DNA of 6,985 nt, taken from assembly GCA_947453585.1 (NCBI GenBank), contig CANGHQ010000093.1:1-6985 (forward strand), written 5' to 3'. This DNA is from Burkholderiales bacterium. GTDB taxonomy: Bacteria; Pseudomonadota; Gammaproteobacteria; Burkholderiales; Burkholderiaceae_C. The translations under genes were made by a program, and so were the position numbers. The first letter of the stretch is position 1, and the number at the start of each line of letters is the position of its first letter. The notes beneath the pieces were generated by a model. It searched no databases. It was given only the letters and a program-made list of their open reading frames with translations, and was not told the DNA's origin. Below are positions 1 to 6,804 of the stretch, one piece after another.

Positions 1-117
1 CCGCTCACGCGTTACCGCTGCGCCGCCTGCGGTTTTGAGGCCAAGCGCCATTTCTGGCAATGCCCGGGCTGCCAGGCCTGGGACAGCTACCCGCCCCGGC
101 GCGTAGAAGAGCTCTGA
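1..117 (+). CDS. lapB: LapB (YciM), 3' end only: rubredoxin-like C-terminus
   Basis: Only the last 38 codons are in the window, ending in TGA at 115-117. They read YRCAACGF, then WQCPGCQAW, then PPRRVEEL. The two CxxC pairs, ten residues apart between the second Cys of the first pair and the first Cys of the second, form the rubredoxin-like metal-binding end of LapB. In enterobacteria LapB is an inner-membrane-anchored TPR protein facing the cytoplasm. It controls LPS synthesis by steering LpxC degradation and links LPS synthesis enzymes. The TPR part and the membrane anchor lie outside the window, so they are not seen. Its place directly before rfaE1 and rfaD, two LPS heptose genes on the same strand, supports the call. 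Main uncertainty: another protein with the same zinc-ribbon tail, but the combination of motif and context makes this unlikely. Confidence 0.88.
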   Translation, partial: PLTRYRCAACGFEAKRHFWQCPGCQAWDSYPPRRVEEL

Positions 118-146
118 CCGCAACCCCCTTTCCCTTGATAACAACG

Positions 147-1094
147 ATGACCCCAAACACCCCCGCCACAGTCACCGCCGAGCAACTCGCCGCCTCCCGC
201 GTGCTGGTGGTGGGCGACGTGATGCTGGACCGCTACTGGTACGGCGCGGTTGACCGCATCTCCCCCGAGGCACCCGTGCCCGTAGTGCGCGTGACCCGCG
301 AAGAAGAACGCGGCGGCGGCGCAGCCAATGTGGCGGGCAATATTGCCGCCCTGGGCGCGCAAGCGTCTTTGCTGGCCGTGGTGGGCGACGACGAGGCCAG
401 CCAGCACCTGGAAGCGCTACTGGCCAAAACCGGCATCCAAACCCACTTTGGCCGCGACGCCGAACTCAAGACCACGGTCAAGCTGCGCGTCATTGGCCGC
501 CAGCAGCAGCTCTTGCGCCTAGACTTTGAGAACACCCCCAAAAACCGCGTGCTAGCCGACCAGACCGCCCGCTTTGCCGCGCTTCTGCAAGCACAAGACG
601 CCATCATTTTTTCAGACTACGGCAAAGGCAGCCTGGCCCAGGTGGGCGACATGATTGCCCAGGCCCGGGCGGCTGGCAAACCCATTCTGATTGACCCCAA
701 GGGCAGCGACTACGCGCGCTACCAAAACGCCACCGTCATCACCCCCAACCGCTCGGAAATGCAAGAAGTGGTGGGTGCCTGGAGCAGCGAAGAAGAGCTG
801 CGCACCAAGGCCCACGCCCTGCGCGCGCGCCTGCACCTGGACGCCGTGCTGGTGACCCGCAGCGAAGAAGGCATGACCCTGTTTGACGCCGAGGGCGAGC
901 TGCACGTGAGCGCCCAGGCGCGCGAGGTGTTTGACGTGACCGGCGCGGGCGACACGGTGATTGGCACCATGGCTACGCTCTTGGGCGCGGGCCTGAGCCT
1001 GCGCCAGGCCCTGCCCTTGGCCAACCGGGCCGGCGGCATTGTGGTTGGCAAATTTGGCACCGCCACGGTGTCCTACCAGGAGTTGTTTGCATGA
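147..1094 (+). CDS. rfaE1: D-glycero-beta-D-manno-heptose-7-phosphate kinase (RfaE1/HldA, PfkB family)
   Basis: Phosphorylates D-glycero-D-manno-heptose 7-phosphate at C1 in the cytoplasm, a step towards ADP-heptose for the LPS inner core. The 315-aa protein has the ribokinase/PfkB layout: [11 protein letters not shown] near residues 21-31, the substrate-side glycine motif [11 protein letters not shown] at 55-65, ITPNRSE at 198-204, and the ATP/anion-hole motif DVTGAGDTV at 263-271, with Asp269 the expected catalytic base. The length fits a stand-alone kinase, not bifunctional HldE of about 475 aa; no nucleotidyltransferase domain follows. The frame is open back to 60, but that part overlaps lapB in another frame and reads as nonsense, so ATG 147 is chosen, giving a 29-base gap after lapB. 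No good Shine-Dalgarno precedes it (CTTGATAACAACG), so coupling to lapB translation is plausible. The stop overlaps the rfaD start. Confidence 0.93.
   Translation: MTPNTPATVTAEQLAASRVLVVGDVMLDRYWYGAVDRISPEAPVPVVRVTREEERGGGAANVAGNIAALGAQASLLAVVGDDEASQHLEALLAKTGIQTHFGRDAELKTTVKLRVIGRQQQLLRLDFENTPKNRVLADQTARFAALLQAQDAIIFSDYGKGSLAQVGDMIAQARAAGKPILIDPKGSDYARYQNATVITPNRSEMQEVVGAWSSEEELRTKAHALRARLHLDAVLVTRSEEGMTLFDAEGELHVSAQAREVFDVTGAGDTVIGTMATLLGAGLSLRQALPLANRAGGIVVGKFGTATVSYQELFA
1078..1082 (+). promoter_or_regulatory. Shine-Dalgarno AGGAG for rfaD
   Basis: AGGAG lies eight bases before the ATG at 1091 and inside the last codons of rfaE1. Together with the ATGA stop/start overlap it fixes the rfaD start and suggests translational coupling of the two genes. 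Confidence 0.75.
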
Positions 1095-2098
1095 CGCGCA
1101 TTGTGGTTACCGGCGCGGCCGGCTTTATTGGCAGCCAAATCATTGCCGGGCTCAACGCCCGAGGCATTGACAACATCATTGCGGTGGACGAGCTCACCCA
1201 AGGCGACAAGTTTCGCAACCTGGCCGGCCTCAAAATTGCCGACTATGTGGACGCCGACGCTTTTTACGGCCCATTTGCCGCCCAGCGCTACGGCCATGTG
1301 GAAGCCGTGTTCCACGAAGGCGCTTGCAGCGACACCATGGAACTTGACGGCAAGTACATGATGCAAAACAACTTCGAGACGTCCAAGCAACTGTTCCACG
1401 CCGCGCAGTCGCAAGGCACGCGGCTTTTGTACGCATCGTCCGCCGCCACCTATGGCGGCTCGGCCACCTTCAAAGAAAACCCAGCTTTTGAGGCGCCGCT
1501 CAACGTCTACGGCTACTCCAAACTGCTGTTTGACCAAGTGATGCGCCGCGAGCTTGGCGCCCAGTTGCAAGAAGCGCGCACCCAGGTGGTGGGTTTTCGG
1601 TATTTCAACGTCTACGGCCCGCACGAGCAGCACAAGGGCCGCATGGCCAGCGTGGCCTACCACCAGTTCCACCAGTTTCGGGCTGAAGGCCGGGTCAAGC
1701 TGTTTGGTGAATACGGCGGCTACGCCCCGGGCGCGCAAATGCGCGACTTCGTGTTTGTGGACGACGTGGTGGCCGTCAACCTCTGGTACTTTGACCACCC
1801 CGAGAAAAGCGGCATCTTCAACCTCGGCTCGGGCCGTGCCCAGGCTTTTAACGACGTCGCCTGCGCCGTGGTCAACACCTTGCGCGCTGCCGACGGCCAC
1901 GTGCCTCTGGCCCTTGACACGATCGCTGCCATGGGCTTGGTGGAATACATCGCCTTTCCTGACGCGCTGCGTGGCAAATACCAGTGCTACACCCAGGCCG
2001 ATCTGGGCGCCCTGCGCGCCAGCGGCTGCGACCACGCCTTTGCCGATGTGGCCACCGGCGTGGGCAAATACGTGCAGTGGCTGGCGGCGCAAGCCTGA
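1091..2098 (+). CDS. rfaD: ADP-L-glycero-D-manno-heptose 6-epimerase (HldD/RfaD)
   Basis: Converts ADP-D-glycero-D-manno-heptose into the L-glycero form, the sugar donor for the LPS inner core; cytoplasmic and NADP-dependent in the known family. It is an extended short-chain dehydrogenase of 335 aa. The Rossmann motif is [10 protein letters not shown] at 6-15; the active-site stretch [10 protein letters not shown] begins at 114 (Ser116), and VYGYSK at 139-144 holds Tyr140 and Lys144, the same numbering as the E. coli enzyme. RYFNVYGP follows near 174-181, and [11 protein letters not shown] marks the usual substrate-side region. Length is slightly above the E. coli protein (310 aa). The gene starts inside the end of rfaE1 (ATGA overlap), so the two enzymes are almost surely made together. 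The separate adenylyltransferase (HldC/RfaE2) needed between the two steps is not in this window. Confidence 0.95.
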   Translation: MTRIVVTGAAGFIGSQIIAGLNARGIDNIIAVDELTQGDKFRNLAGLKIADYVDADAFYGPFAAQRYGHVEAVFHEGACSDTMELDGKYMMQNNFETSKQLFHAAQSQGTRLLYASSAATYGGSATFKENPAFEAPLNVYGYSKLLFDQVMRRELGAQLQEARTQVVGFRYFNVYGPHEQHKGRMASVAYHQFHQFRAEGRVKLFGEYGGYAPGAQMRDFVFVDDVVAVNLWYFDHPEKSGIFNLGSGRAQAFNDVACAVVNTLRAADGHVPLALDTIAAMGLVEYIAFPDALRGKYQCYTQADLGALRASGCDHAFADVATGVGKYVQWLAAQA

Positions 2099-2122
2099 GC
2101 CCCCCGCCCCAGCAGGCCACCC

Positions 2123-2452
2123 ATGCGCAGACTGCACCCCATGCACCGAGTGCGCCACCTCTGTCAGTTTTTGCTTGGCGCCATGGCGGGCCTCAGCGTC
2201 AGCCTGTGCCTAGCTGCCACCGAAGCAAACCTTGCCTCCGAGGCCGAGTTGGACAGCATCAAAGGCCTGGGCCCGGCCAGCACCGCGCGCATCTTGCGGG
2301 CGCGGGAACACAGCCCGTTCAAAGACTGGGCCGACTTTTTGCGCCGCGTCAAAGGCTTCAAAAACAGCAGCGCCGCTCGCCTGTCTGAGTCTGGTTTGAC
2401 CGTCAACGGCCAGCCTTTTGAAGCCCCGGCCAAGGCCAAAGCCGCGCCCTAA
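2123..2452 (+). CDS. Small secreted ComEA-like helix-hairpin-helix protein
   Basis: A 109-aa protein with a basic N-terminus (MRRLHPMHRVRH), a hydrophobic stretch at about 13-32 ending in CLAA, then a compact helix-hairpin-helix region and an Ala/Lys/Pro tail. This looks like a Sec signal peptide cut near residue 32, leaving about 77 residues. The first hairpin is ELDSIKGLGPASTARIL at 42-58, with the GLG turn typical of sequence-independent DNA binding; a second, weaker one is FLRRVKGFKNSSAARL at 72-87. ComEA-family proteins bind incoming DNA in the periplasm during transformation; many short proteobacterial members are only known by domain. There is no C-terminal pilin or membrane anchor. 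AGCAGG at 2111-2116 sits six bases before ATG 2123; ATG 2141 is an alternative start that would shorten the signal peptide. It lies 24 bases after rfaD, probably in the same operon. Function in this host is inferred only. Confidence 0.82.
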   Translation: MRRLHPMHRVRHLCQFLLGAMAGLSVSLCLAATEANLASEAELDSIKGLGPASTARILRAREHSPFKDWADFLRRVKGFKNSSAARLSESGLTVNGQPFEAPAKAKAAP

Positions 2453-2489
2453 GCCGCGCGCCCCGCCCACCCCAGCCAACCAAGCGCGC

Positions 2490-2495
2490 AAGGAG
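2490..2495 (+). promoter_or_regulatory. Shine-Dalgarno AAGGAG for crcB
   Basis: AAGGAG lies eight bases before ATG 2504 and is the best ribosome-binding site in the window. It fixes the crcB start. No fluoride-riboswitch-sized leader fits in the 51-base gap after the preceding gene, and I see no hairpin with a T-run that would end the upstream transcript. Confidence 0.8.
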
Positions 2496-2503
2496 ACCCC
2501 CAA

Positions 2504-2899
2504 ATGCTGTCCATCGTCGCGATTTGCACCGGCGCCTGCTTGGGCGCCCTGGCGCGCTGGCAACTCGGTCTGTGGCTCAACCCGCTGGGCGTGGCCGGAG
2601 CCACCCTGCCCTTGGGCACGCTGGCGGCCAACTGGATTGGCGGCTATTTGGTCGGCATTGCGGTCGCCCTGTTCCAAGCGCTGCCGCAGCTTGACCCGGT
2701 GTGGCGCCTGGCCTTGATTACCGGGTTCTTGGGCGCTTTGACCACCTTTTCCAGCTTTTCAGCCGAAGTGATTGCCATGCTCGGGCAGCAAAAGTACGTG
2801 CTGGCCCTGGGCACGGCGGCGCTGCATTTGTTGGGCTCGCTGCTGCTCACGGTGGCGGGTATGCGCACGCTGGGGCATTTTTTACCGGCGCAAATCTAA
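2504..2899 (+). CDS. crcB: Fluoride channel CrcB/FluC
   Basis: Inner-membrane channel that lets fluoride leak out of the cell; known members work as antiparallel dual-topology dimers. The 131-aa protein has four hydrophobic segments, roughly 3-24, 36-59, 67-92 and 98-121. Family motifs are all present: GACLGALARW at 10-19, GTLAANWIGGYLVG at 38-51 with pore Asn43, and GFLGALTTFSSFS at 74-86. Phe82 and Phe85 match the two pore phenylalanines of the Bordetella Fluc channel, by position as well as motif. Length is normal for a single-gene homodimer type. It has its own strong ribosome-binding site 51 bases after the ComEA-like gene and is likely the last gene of the rightward operon, since convergent genes follow. 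No fluoride riboswitch is seen in front. Confidence 0.95.
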   Translation: MLSIVAICTGACLGALARWQLGLWLNPLGVAGATLPLGTLAANWIGGYLVGIAVALFQALPQLDPVWRLALITGFLGALTTFSSFSAEVIAMLGQQKYVLALGTAALHLLGSLLLTVAGMRTLGHFLPAQI

Positions 2900-2931
2900 C
2901 TGCCAGTGGATTGCTAACTGCCGATAGATTG
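2896..2931 (+). repeat. Two tandem copies of an 18-bp unit at the crcB stop
   Basis: CTAACTGCC-AGTG-GATTG is followed directly by CTAACTGCC-GATA-GATTG. Compared at an 18-base offset, 16 of 19 positions agree; the differences are at 2905, 2906 and 2908. The first copy contains the crcB TAA stop (2897-2899). The second runs into the 24-bp hairpin repeats, whose opening GATTGC it shares. It probably arose by local duplication of a fragment of the same extragenic repeat family. Confidence 0.75.
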
Positions 2932-2980
2932 CCGCGCTTCGCTCGCAATGACTGGCTTGCCGCTCTTCGCTCGCAATGAC
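2929..2980. repeat. Two direct copies of a 24-bp hairpin-forming extragenic repeat
   Basis: TTGCCGCGCTTCGCTCGCAATGAC at 2929-2952 recurs at 2957-2980 with a single change (G2936 against T2964), spaced by TGGC. Each copy is an imperfect palindrome: in the first, ATTGC 2928-2932 pairs with GCAAT 2945-2949 and GCG 2934-2936 with CGC 2940-2942 around a CTT loop. It resembles extragenic palindromes of the form TCATTGCGAGCGAAGCG seen in many bacterial genomes (from memory, not searched). It sits between the convergent crcB and patatin genes, where such hairpins may stabilise 3' ends or stop transcription from either side. No T-run follows, so I do not call it a classical terminator. Confidence 0.75.
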
Positions 2981-3009
2981 GGCATTTGCGGAATGTGAAA
3001 GTTCAGACA

Positions 3010-4167
3010 TTAAATCGGCAGCACTTGCCCCATATCAGGCCGCTCCAGCCACGCAGCAAACTCAATGGCGAGCTGCTGAGCGGCGCTGGCGGCGCCTGTC
3101 CAGGCAGCGACCCGGCTGGCCAAGTCGTTGCCGTAGCGGGCAAAGTCGCTGCGATCGGGCAGTTTGGCGTTCGGCAGGGTTTGCAGCCACGCGGGGTTGG
3201 GCGCCAGCAGCACCATCGAGTCCAGCGCCGACGTCGCCCGGTGTCGCGACTTCAAGCCCTTGTCTAACCATCCCGGCACCACCGCTTTCTGAAAGTGCGG
3301 GTACAGCACGATGCCCGCGCCTGGCGCTGAACTTTGAGCCGACGTATCTTTAACCAACGGATCTTCAGCCGCGTTTGCTGCGCGCGCCGGGTGCGCTGCC
3401 GCAGGCAAACCGGCATAGCGCAAATGCAAGTGGTAGTCGGTAATGCCGCCGTCCCAATAGGCGCCGGGCGGCGCACCGGCAATGTCGTGCACCGCCTTTA
3501 AAACAAAGGGAATCGAGCAGCTGGCCTGCAGCGCGTCCATAAAGTTACCCTCGGTCAGCGCGCATTGCAGGGTTTGGTAGTCGCCCGCGTCAAAGGGCAG
3601 CGAAGCGCCTTGGGCAGAAAACACCACCCGCTCCAGCCAGCCACCTAAAGCGCGGCGCTGCACTGCGTTGCTCAAAAAAGCAGCTGCGTAACCCACGGGC
3701 GTCAGCCACGGGTGCTCGCGGCGCAGCAGGCGCTGCCCGTGCGAGGTCATGATGTGCAACTGGTAGCGCGGGTGGCTCAGCACCTCGGCAATACGCCCGC
3801 CGTAAAAGGCTTGCAGGTTCTGGCCAAACTCGTCGCTCACCTGCTGCGCGCTCACGCGCTTTTGGCCTTCGGGCAGCTCGTAGTGCTGGTGGATGTAGTC
3901 GTGCTCCAGCCGCTCAAAGGCGGCCACCGGCTGGTTCAGGCAGGCCGTGGCCATGCGCCAGGCGCCAATGGACGCGCCCACCAGCGCCACGTTTTGGCTG
4001 CTTTGCGGCAGCCATTGGCCAAATATAAAACGGTCCAGCGGCCCCAATATCAAGCCCTTGGGGCCACCGGCGGCGGCCGGAATCACGCCCACGTGCGCGG
4101 GCAGCAGGCCGTGCGCCTGCACATGGGCGCGGGCGCGGGCCCCGGCGTAGATATTGAGCGCGCGCAT
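3010..4167 (-). CDS. Patatin-like phospholipase/acyl hydrolase
   Basis: A 385-aa serine hydrolase of the patatin group. The glycine-rich oxyanion loop AAGGPKG is at 32-38, the nucleophile elbow GASIG at 64-68 makes Ser66 the nucleophile, and WDGG at 238-241 gives the dyad Asp239. ASCSIPFVLKAV at 215-226 is the usual stretch before the Asp motif. Family members cleave acyl chains from phospholipids or related lipids; substrate and direction (turnover, remodelling or effector) cannot be told. No signal peptide or clear membrane segment is seen, so a cytoplasmic or membrane-peripheral enzyme is likely. Residues 255-284 are a low-complexity Ala/Asp/Ser linker after the Asp motif. Start ATG at 4165-4167 is preceded by AGGG with seven bases spacing. 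The gene begins 15 bases after the tex stop, so it is probably co-transcribed with tex. Confidence 0.88.
   Translation of the reverse strand: MRALNIYAGARARAHVQAHGLLPAHVGVIPAAAGGPKGLILGPLDRFIFGQWLPQSSQNVALVGASIGAWRMATACLNQPVAAFERLEHDYIHQHYELPEGQKRVSAQQVSDEFGQNLQAFYGGRIAEVLSHPRYQLHIMTSHGQRLLRREHPWLTPVGYAAAFLSNAVQRRALGGWLERVVFSAQGASLPFDAGDYQTLQCALTEGNFMDALQASCSIPFVLKAVHDIAGAPPGAYWDGGITDYHLHLRYAGLPAAAHPARAANAAEDPLVKDTSAQSSAPGAGIVLYPHFQKAVVPGWLDKGLKSRHRATSALDSMVLLAPNPAWLQTLPNAKLPDRSDFARYGNDLASRVAAWTGAASAAQQLAIEFAAWLERPDMGQVLPI
3325..3369 (-). repeat. Degenerate 15-bp triplicate inside the patatin linker
   Basis: On the minus strand three successive 15-base blocks read GCTGAAGATCCGTTG, GTTAAAGATACGTCG and GCTCAAAGTTCAGCG. 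The first two agree at 11 of 15 positions, the third and second at 8 of 15. They code for AEDPL-VKDTS-AQSSA, about residues 267-281. The stretch is less GC-rich than the gene around it. It may be the trace of a short in-frame expansion; the third copy is weak enough that chance cannot be excluded. Confidence 0.4.
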
Positions 4168-4182
4168 GGTCTGGCCCTGCCG

Positions 4183-6594
4183 TTATTTGCGCAAACCTTG
4201 TAACTTGGAAAACGCCGACGCCATGGCGCTGGGGCCTTGGGGTTCGGGGGCGCGCTGCTGGGGGCGCTGGCCGCGGGCGGCGCCTTCAAAGCGGTTGTCG
4301 CGCGGCGCGTTGCGGTCGCCGCCACCACCACTGCCTCGTGGCGCCTCGCCCAGCTTCATGGTCAGCGCAATGCGCTTGCGCGCCACGTCCACTTCCACCA
4401 CCTGCACTTTGACGATGTCGCCGGTCTTGACCACCTCGCGCGCGTCGTTCACAAACTTGTGGGCCAACTGGCTCACGTGCACCAGGCCGTCTTGGTGCAC
4501 GCCCAGGTCCACAAAGGCGCCAAAGGCCGCCACGTTGCTCACCGTGCCTTCCAAAATCATGCCTTCGATCAGGTCTTTGATGTCGTTCACGCCGTCTTGC
4601 AGGCGCGCCACCTTGAAGTCCGGGCGCGGGTCGCGGCCGGGTTTTTCCAGCTCACCCAAAATGTCTTGCACCGTGATGACGCCAAACTTATCGTTGGCAA
4701 ACAGCTCGGGGCGCAGGGTTTTGAGCATGTCGGCGCGGCCCATCAGTTCGGCCACGGGTTTGCCGGCTTTGGCCATGATCTGTTCCACCACCGGGTAGGT
4801 TTCCGGGTGCACCCCGGTCATGTCCAACGGGTTGTCGCCCCCGCGAATGCGCAAAAAGCCCGCGCTTTGCTCAAAAGTCTTGGCGCCCAGGCCGGCCACT
4901 TGCAGCAGCTGCTGGCGGTTGGCAAAAGCGCCATTGGCCTCGCGCCAACGCACCACCGCCTTGGCCACGGTGCCTGAGAGGCCCGACACGCGCGAGAGCA
5001 GCGGCACGCTGGCGGTGTTCAGGTCCACGCCCACCGAGTTCACGCAGTCTTCCACCACGGTGGCCAGGGTTTTGGCCAGCTCGCTTTGGTTGACGTCGTG
5101 CTGGTACTGGCCCACGCCAATCGATTTGGGGTCAATCTTGACCAGTTCGGCCAGCGGGTCTTGCAAGCGCCGGGCAATGCTGGCGGCGCCGCGCAGGCTC
5201 ACGTCCACGTCTGGCATTTCTTGGCTGGCGTATTCGCTTGCGCTGTAGACCGAGGCCCCGGCCTCGCTCACCACCACTTTGTCTATAGCTACGCCGCCGC
5301 CCTTGGACAGTTGTTTGATCAGGTCGCCCGCCAGTTTGTCGGTCTCGCGGCTGGCGGTGCCGTTGCCAATGGCAATCAGGTTCACGCCGTGGCGCAGGCA
5401 CAGGGCGCCCAGGGCGTGCAGCGATCCTTCCCAGTCTTTGCGCGGCTCGTGGGGGAAGACAGTGGCGGTTTCCACCAGCTTGCCGGTGGCGTCCACCACC
5501 GCCACTTTCACACCGGTGCGGATGCCCGGGTCCAGGCCCATCACCACGCGCGGGCCGGCCGGGGCGGCCAGCAGCAAGTCGCGCACATTGTCGGCAAACA
5601 CCTTGATGGCCACGCCCTCGGCATCTTCGCGCAGGCGGGCAAACAAGTCGCGCTCGGTGGACAGGCTGAGCTTGACGCGCCAGGTCCAGGCCACGCATTT
5701 GCGGATCAAATCGTCTGCGGCGCGGCCCTGGTGGCTCCAGCCCAGGCGCAGCGCAATGCGGGCCTCGGCCAGCGACACCACGGGGCCCTTGGCCTTGGGC
5801 GCGGCTTCGGGCGCGGCAAGCGCAAAAGCAGCGTCGGGCAGCACCAGCTTGGCGTCCAAAATCTCGAGCGCGCGGCCCCGAAACACGGCCAGCGCGCGGT
5901 GCGAAGGCACACGGCCTATTGCTTCGTCATAGGCAAAATAGTCGCGAAACTTGGCTACCTCGGGCTGGTTTTCGTCTTTGCCCTCAATACGCTTGCTTTG
6001 CAGCAGGCCCTGGTCCCAAAGCCAGGCGCGCAGGTCTTGCACCACGGCGGGCGCCTCGGCCCAGCGCTCGCTGAGCAAATCGCGCACACCGTCCAGCACC
6101 AAGAGCACGGTTGAGAAATCGGTCTGTTTGTCCTCGCCCTCCACCACGGGGCGCATGGGCACCACATAGGCCAGCGCCTCGTCGGCGGGCACCAGGTGCG
6201 GGTTGGCAAACAAGGCGTCGGCCAAGGGTTCGAGCCCGGCCTCGCGCGCCAACTGGCCCTTGGTGCGGCGCTTGAGCTTGAAGGGCAGGTAAATGTCCTC
6301 GAGTTCTTGCTTGGTGGCGGCGGCCTCAATGGCCGCGCGCAGCGCCGGGGTCAGCTTGCCCTGCTCGTCAATCGCCTTGGCCACCACCAAACGGCGGTCG
6401 CGCAGCTCGCGCAAATAGGACAAACGGGCCTCTAGCTCGCGCAACTGAATGTCGTCCAGCCCGTCGGTCACCTCTTTGCGGTAACGGGCGATAAAGGGCA
6501 CGGTGGCGCCACCGTCCAACAAGGCCACAGCGGCCTCGACTTGGTTGGGGCGAACACGGATTTCTTGTGCGATCTGCGCGATGATTTTTTGCAT
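4183..6594 (-). CDS. tex: Tex family RNA-binding protein, complete
   Basis: An 803-aa cytoplasmic protein of the Tex/Spt6-like family, which binds nucleic acid and affects transcription; first linked to toxin gene expression in Bordetella. Order of parts: Tex N-terminal helical region about 1-200 ([11 protein letters not shown] at 31-41, [14 protein letters not shown] at 98-111), YqgF/RNase H-like fold about 348-475 ([17 protein letters not shown] at 352-368, [10 protein letters not shown] at 409-418, [12 protein letters not shown] at 443-454), helix-hairpin-helix region about 500-580 ([25 protein letters not shown]), and an S1 domain about 676-748 ([34 protein letters not shown]). A Gly/Arg/Gln-rich tail follows at 750-789, ending in [10 protein letters not shown]. 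Slightly longer than E. coli Tex (773 aa) because of the tail and an Ala/Pro/Lys insert at 258-270. The start at 6592-6594 matches the family N-terminus; its Shine-Dalgarno (TAGGT) is weak. First gene of a leftward unit with the patatin gene. Confidence 0.96.
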   Translation of the reverse strand: MQKIIAQIAQEIRVRPNQVEAAVALLDGGATVPFIARYRKEVTDGLDDIQLRELEARLSYLRELRDRRLVVAKAIDEQGKLTPALRAAIEAAATKQELEDIYLPFKLKRRTKGQLAREAGLEPLADALFANPHLVPADEALAYVVPMRPVVEGEDKQTDFSTVLLVLDGVRDLLSERWAEAPAVVQDLRAWLWDQGLLQSKRIEGKDENQPEVAKFRDYFAYDEAIGRVPSHRALAVFRGRALEILDAKLVLPDAAFALAAPEAAPKAKGPVVSLAEARIALRLGWSHQGRAADDLIRKCVAWTWRVKLSLSTERDLFARLREDAEGVAIKVFADNVRDLLLAAPAGPRVVMGLDPGIRTGVKVAVVDATGKLVETATVFPHEPRKDWEGSLHALGALCLRHGVNLIAIGNGTASRETDKLAGDLIKQLSKGGGVAIDKVVVSEAGASVYSASEYASQEMPDVDVSLRGAASIARRLQDPLAELVKIDPKSIGVGQYQHDVNQSELAKTLATVVEDCVNSVGVDLNTASVPLLSRVSGLSGTVAKAVVRWREANGAFANRQQLLQVAGLGAKTFEQSAGFLRIRGGDNPLDMTGVHPETYPVVEQIMAKAGKPVAELMGRADMLKTLRPELFANDKFGVITVQDILGELEKPGRDPRPDFKVARLQDGVNDIKDLIEGMILEGTVSNVAAFGAFVDLGVHQDGLVHVSQLAHKFVNDAREVVKTGDIVKVQVVEVDVARKRIALTMKLGEAPRGSGGGGDRNAPRDNRFEGAARGQRPQQRAPEPQGPSAMASAFSKLQGLRK

Positions 6595-6804
6595 GACAAC
6601 CTAGGGTGAGCCAGCGCGGGGGCTGGGCTCGGGGGGGGGGGCGGGTACGGGGTGAAAAAGCCTAGAACACAGTGCGTGACGGCGTCGGGAAAAGTGTGCA
6701 GTTTACCGCTCCACGCTGCACTCTGGCGGCCTCAACGCGCCTAAAAGCGCGCTCCCATAAACGCCCCGAAACGATTGGAAACTGCTGCACTTACCGGACT
6801 GTCG
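6595..6804. other. Intergenic region upstream of tex, no gene recognised
   Basis: About 210 bases. The stretch nearest tex is very G-rich on the + strand, with an 11-G run at 6631-6641. Further right, GTGCAG 6696-6701 and CTGCAC 6716-6721 form a six-base inverted repeat with a 14-base spacer, a possible operator-sized site but unproven. The tex promoter must lie here or further right; on the minus strand I find no hexamer pair close enough to the sigma-70 consensus to name. A GTG-started 74-codon frame on the + strand at 6672-6896 has no ribosome-binding site and an unlikely composition, so it is not annotated. Confidence 0.6.
6631..6641. repeat. Homopolymer of 11 G (11 C on the tex strand)
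   Basis: Eleven consecutive G between C6630 and C6642, 37 bases upstream of the tex start codon. It would be in the tex leader or promoter. Tracts of this length are prone to slippage in replication and to length errors in sequencing. Confidence 0.95.

Noticed and set aside
60..146. Upstream extension of the rfaE1 frame to ATG 60
   Set aside because: It overlaps the lapB 3' end in another frame, and the extra 29 residues do not resemble the PfkB family; the family N-terminus fits ATG 147.
1073..2158. 361-codon open frame on the minus strand covering all of rfaD
   Set aside because: It is an antisense shadow caused by GC-rich third codon positions; the His/Val/Gly/Ala-rich translation has no recognisable domain, while the + strand frame is a complete HldD with its active site.
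2928..2949. Hairpin as rho-independent terminator for crcB or the patatin gene
   Set aside because: The stem is interrupted and no run of T follows on either strand, so it is listed as a repeat only.
2900..3009. CRISPR array suggested by the repeated units after crcB
   Set aside because: Only two copies of each unit, spacers of zero or four bases, and no cas gene nearby; the geometry is that of tandem extragenic palindromes.
5086..6114. 342-codon open frame on the + strand inside tex, with another at 4237-4977
   Set aside because: Both are antisense to conserved Tex coding sequence, and are His/Ala/Gly/Gln-rich with no motif. They are typical shadows of a high-GC gene.
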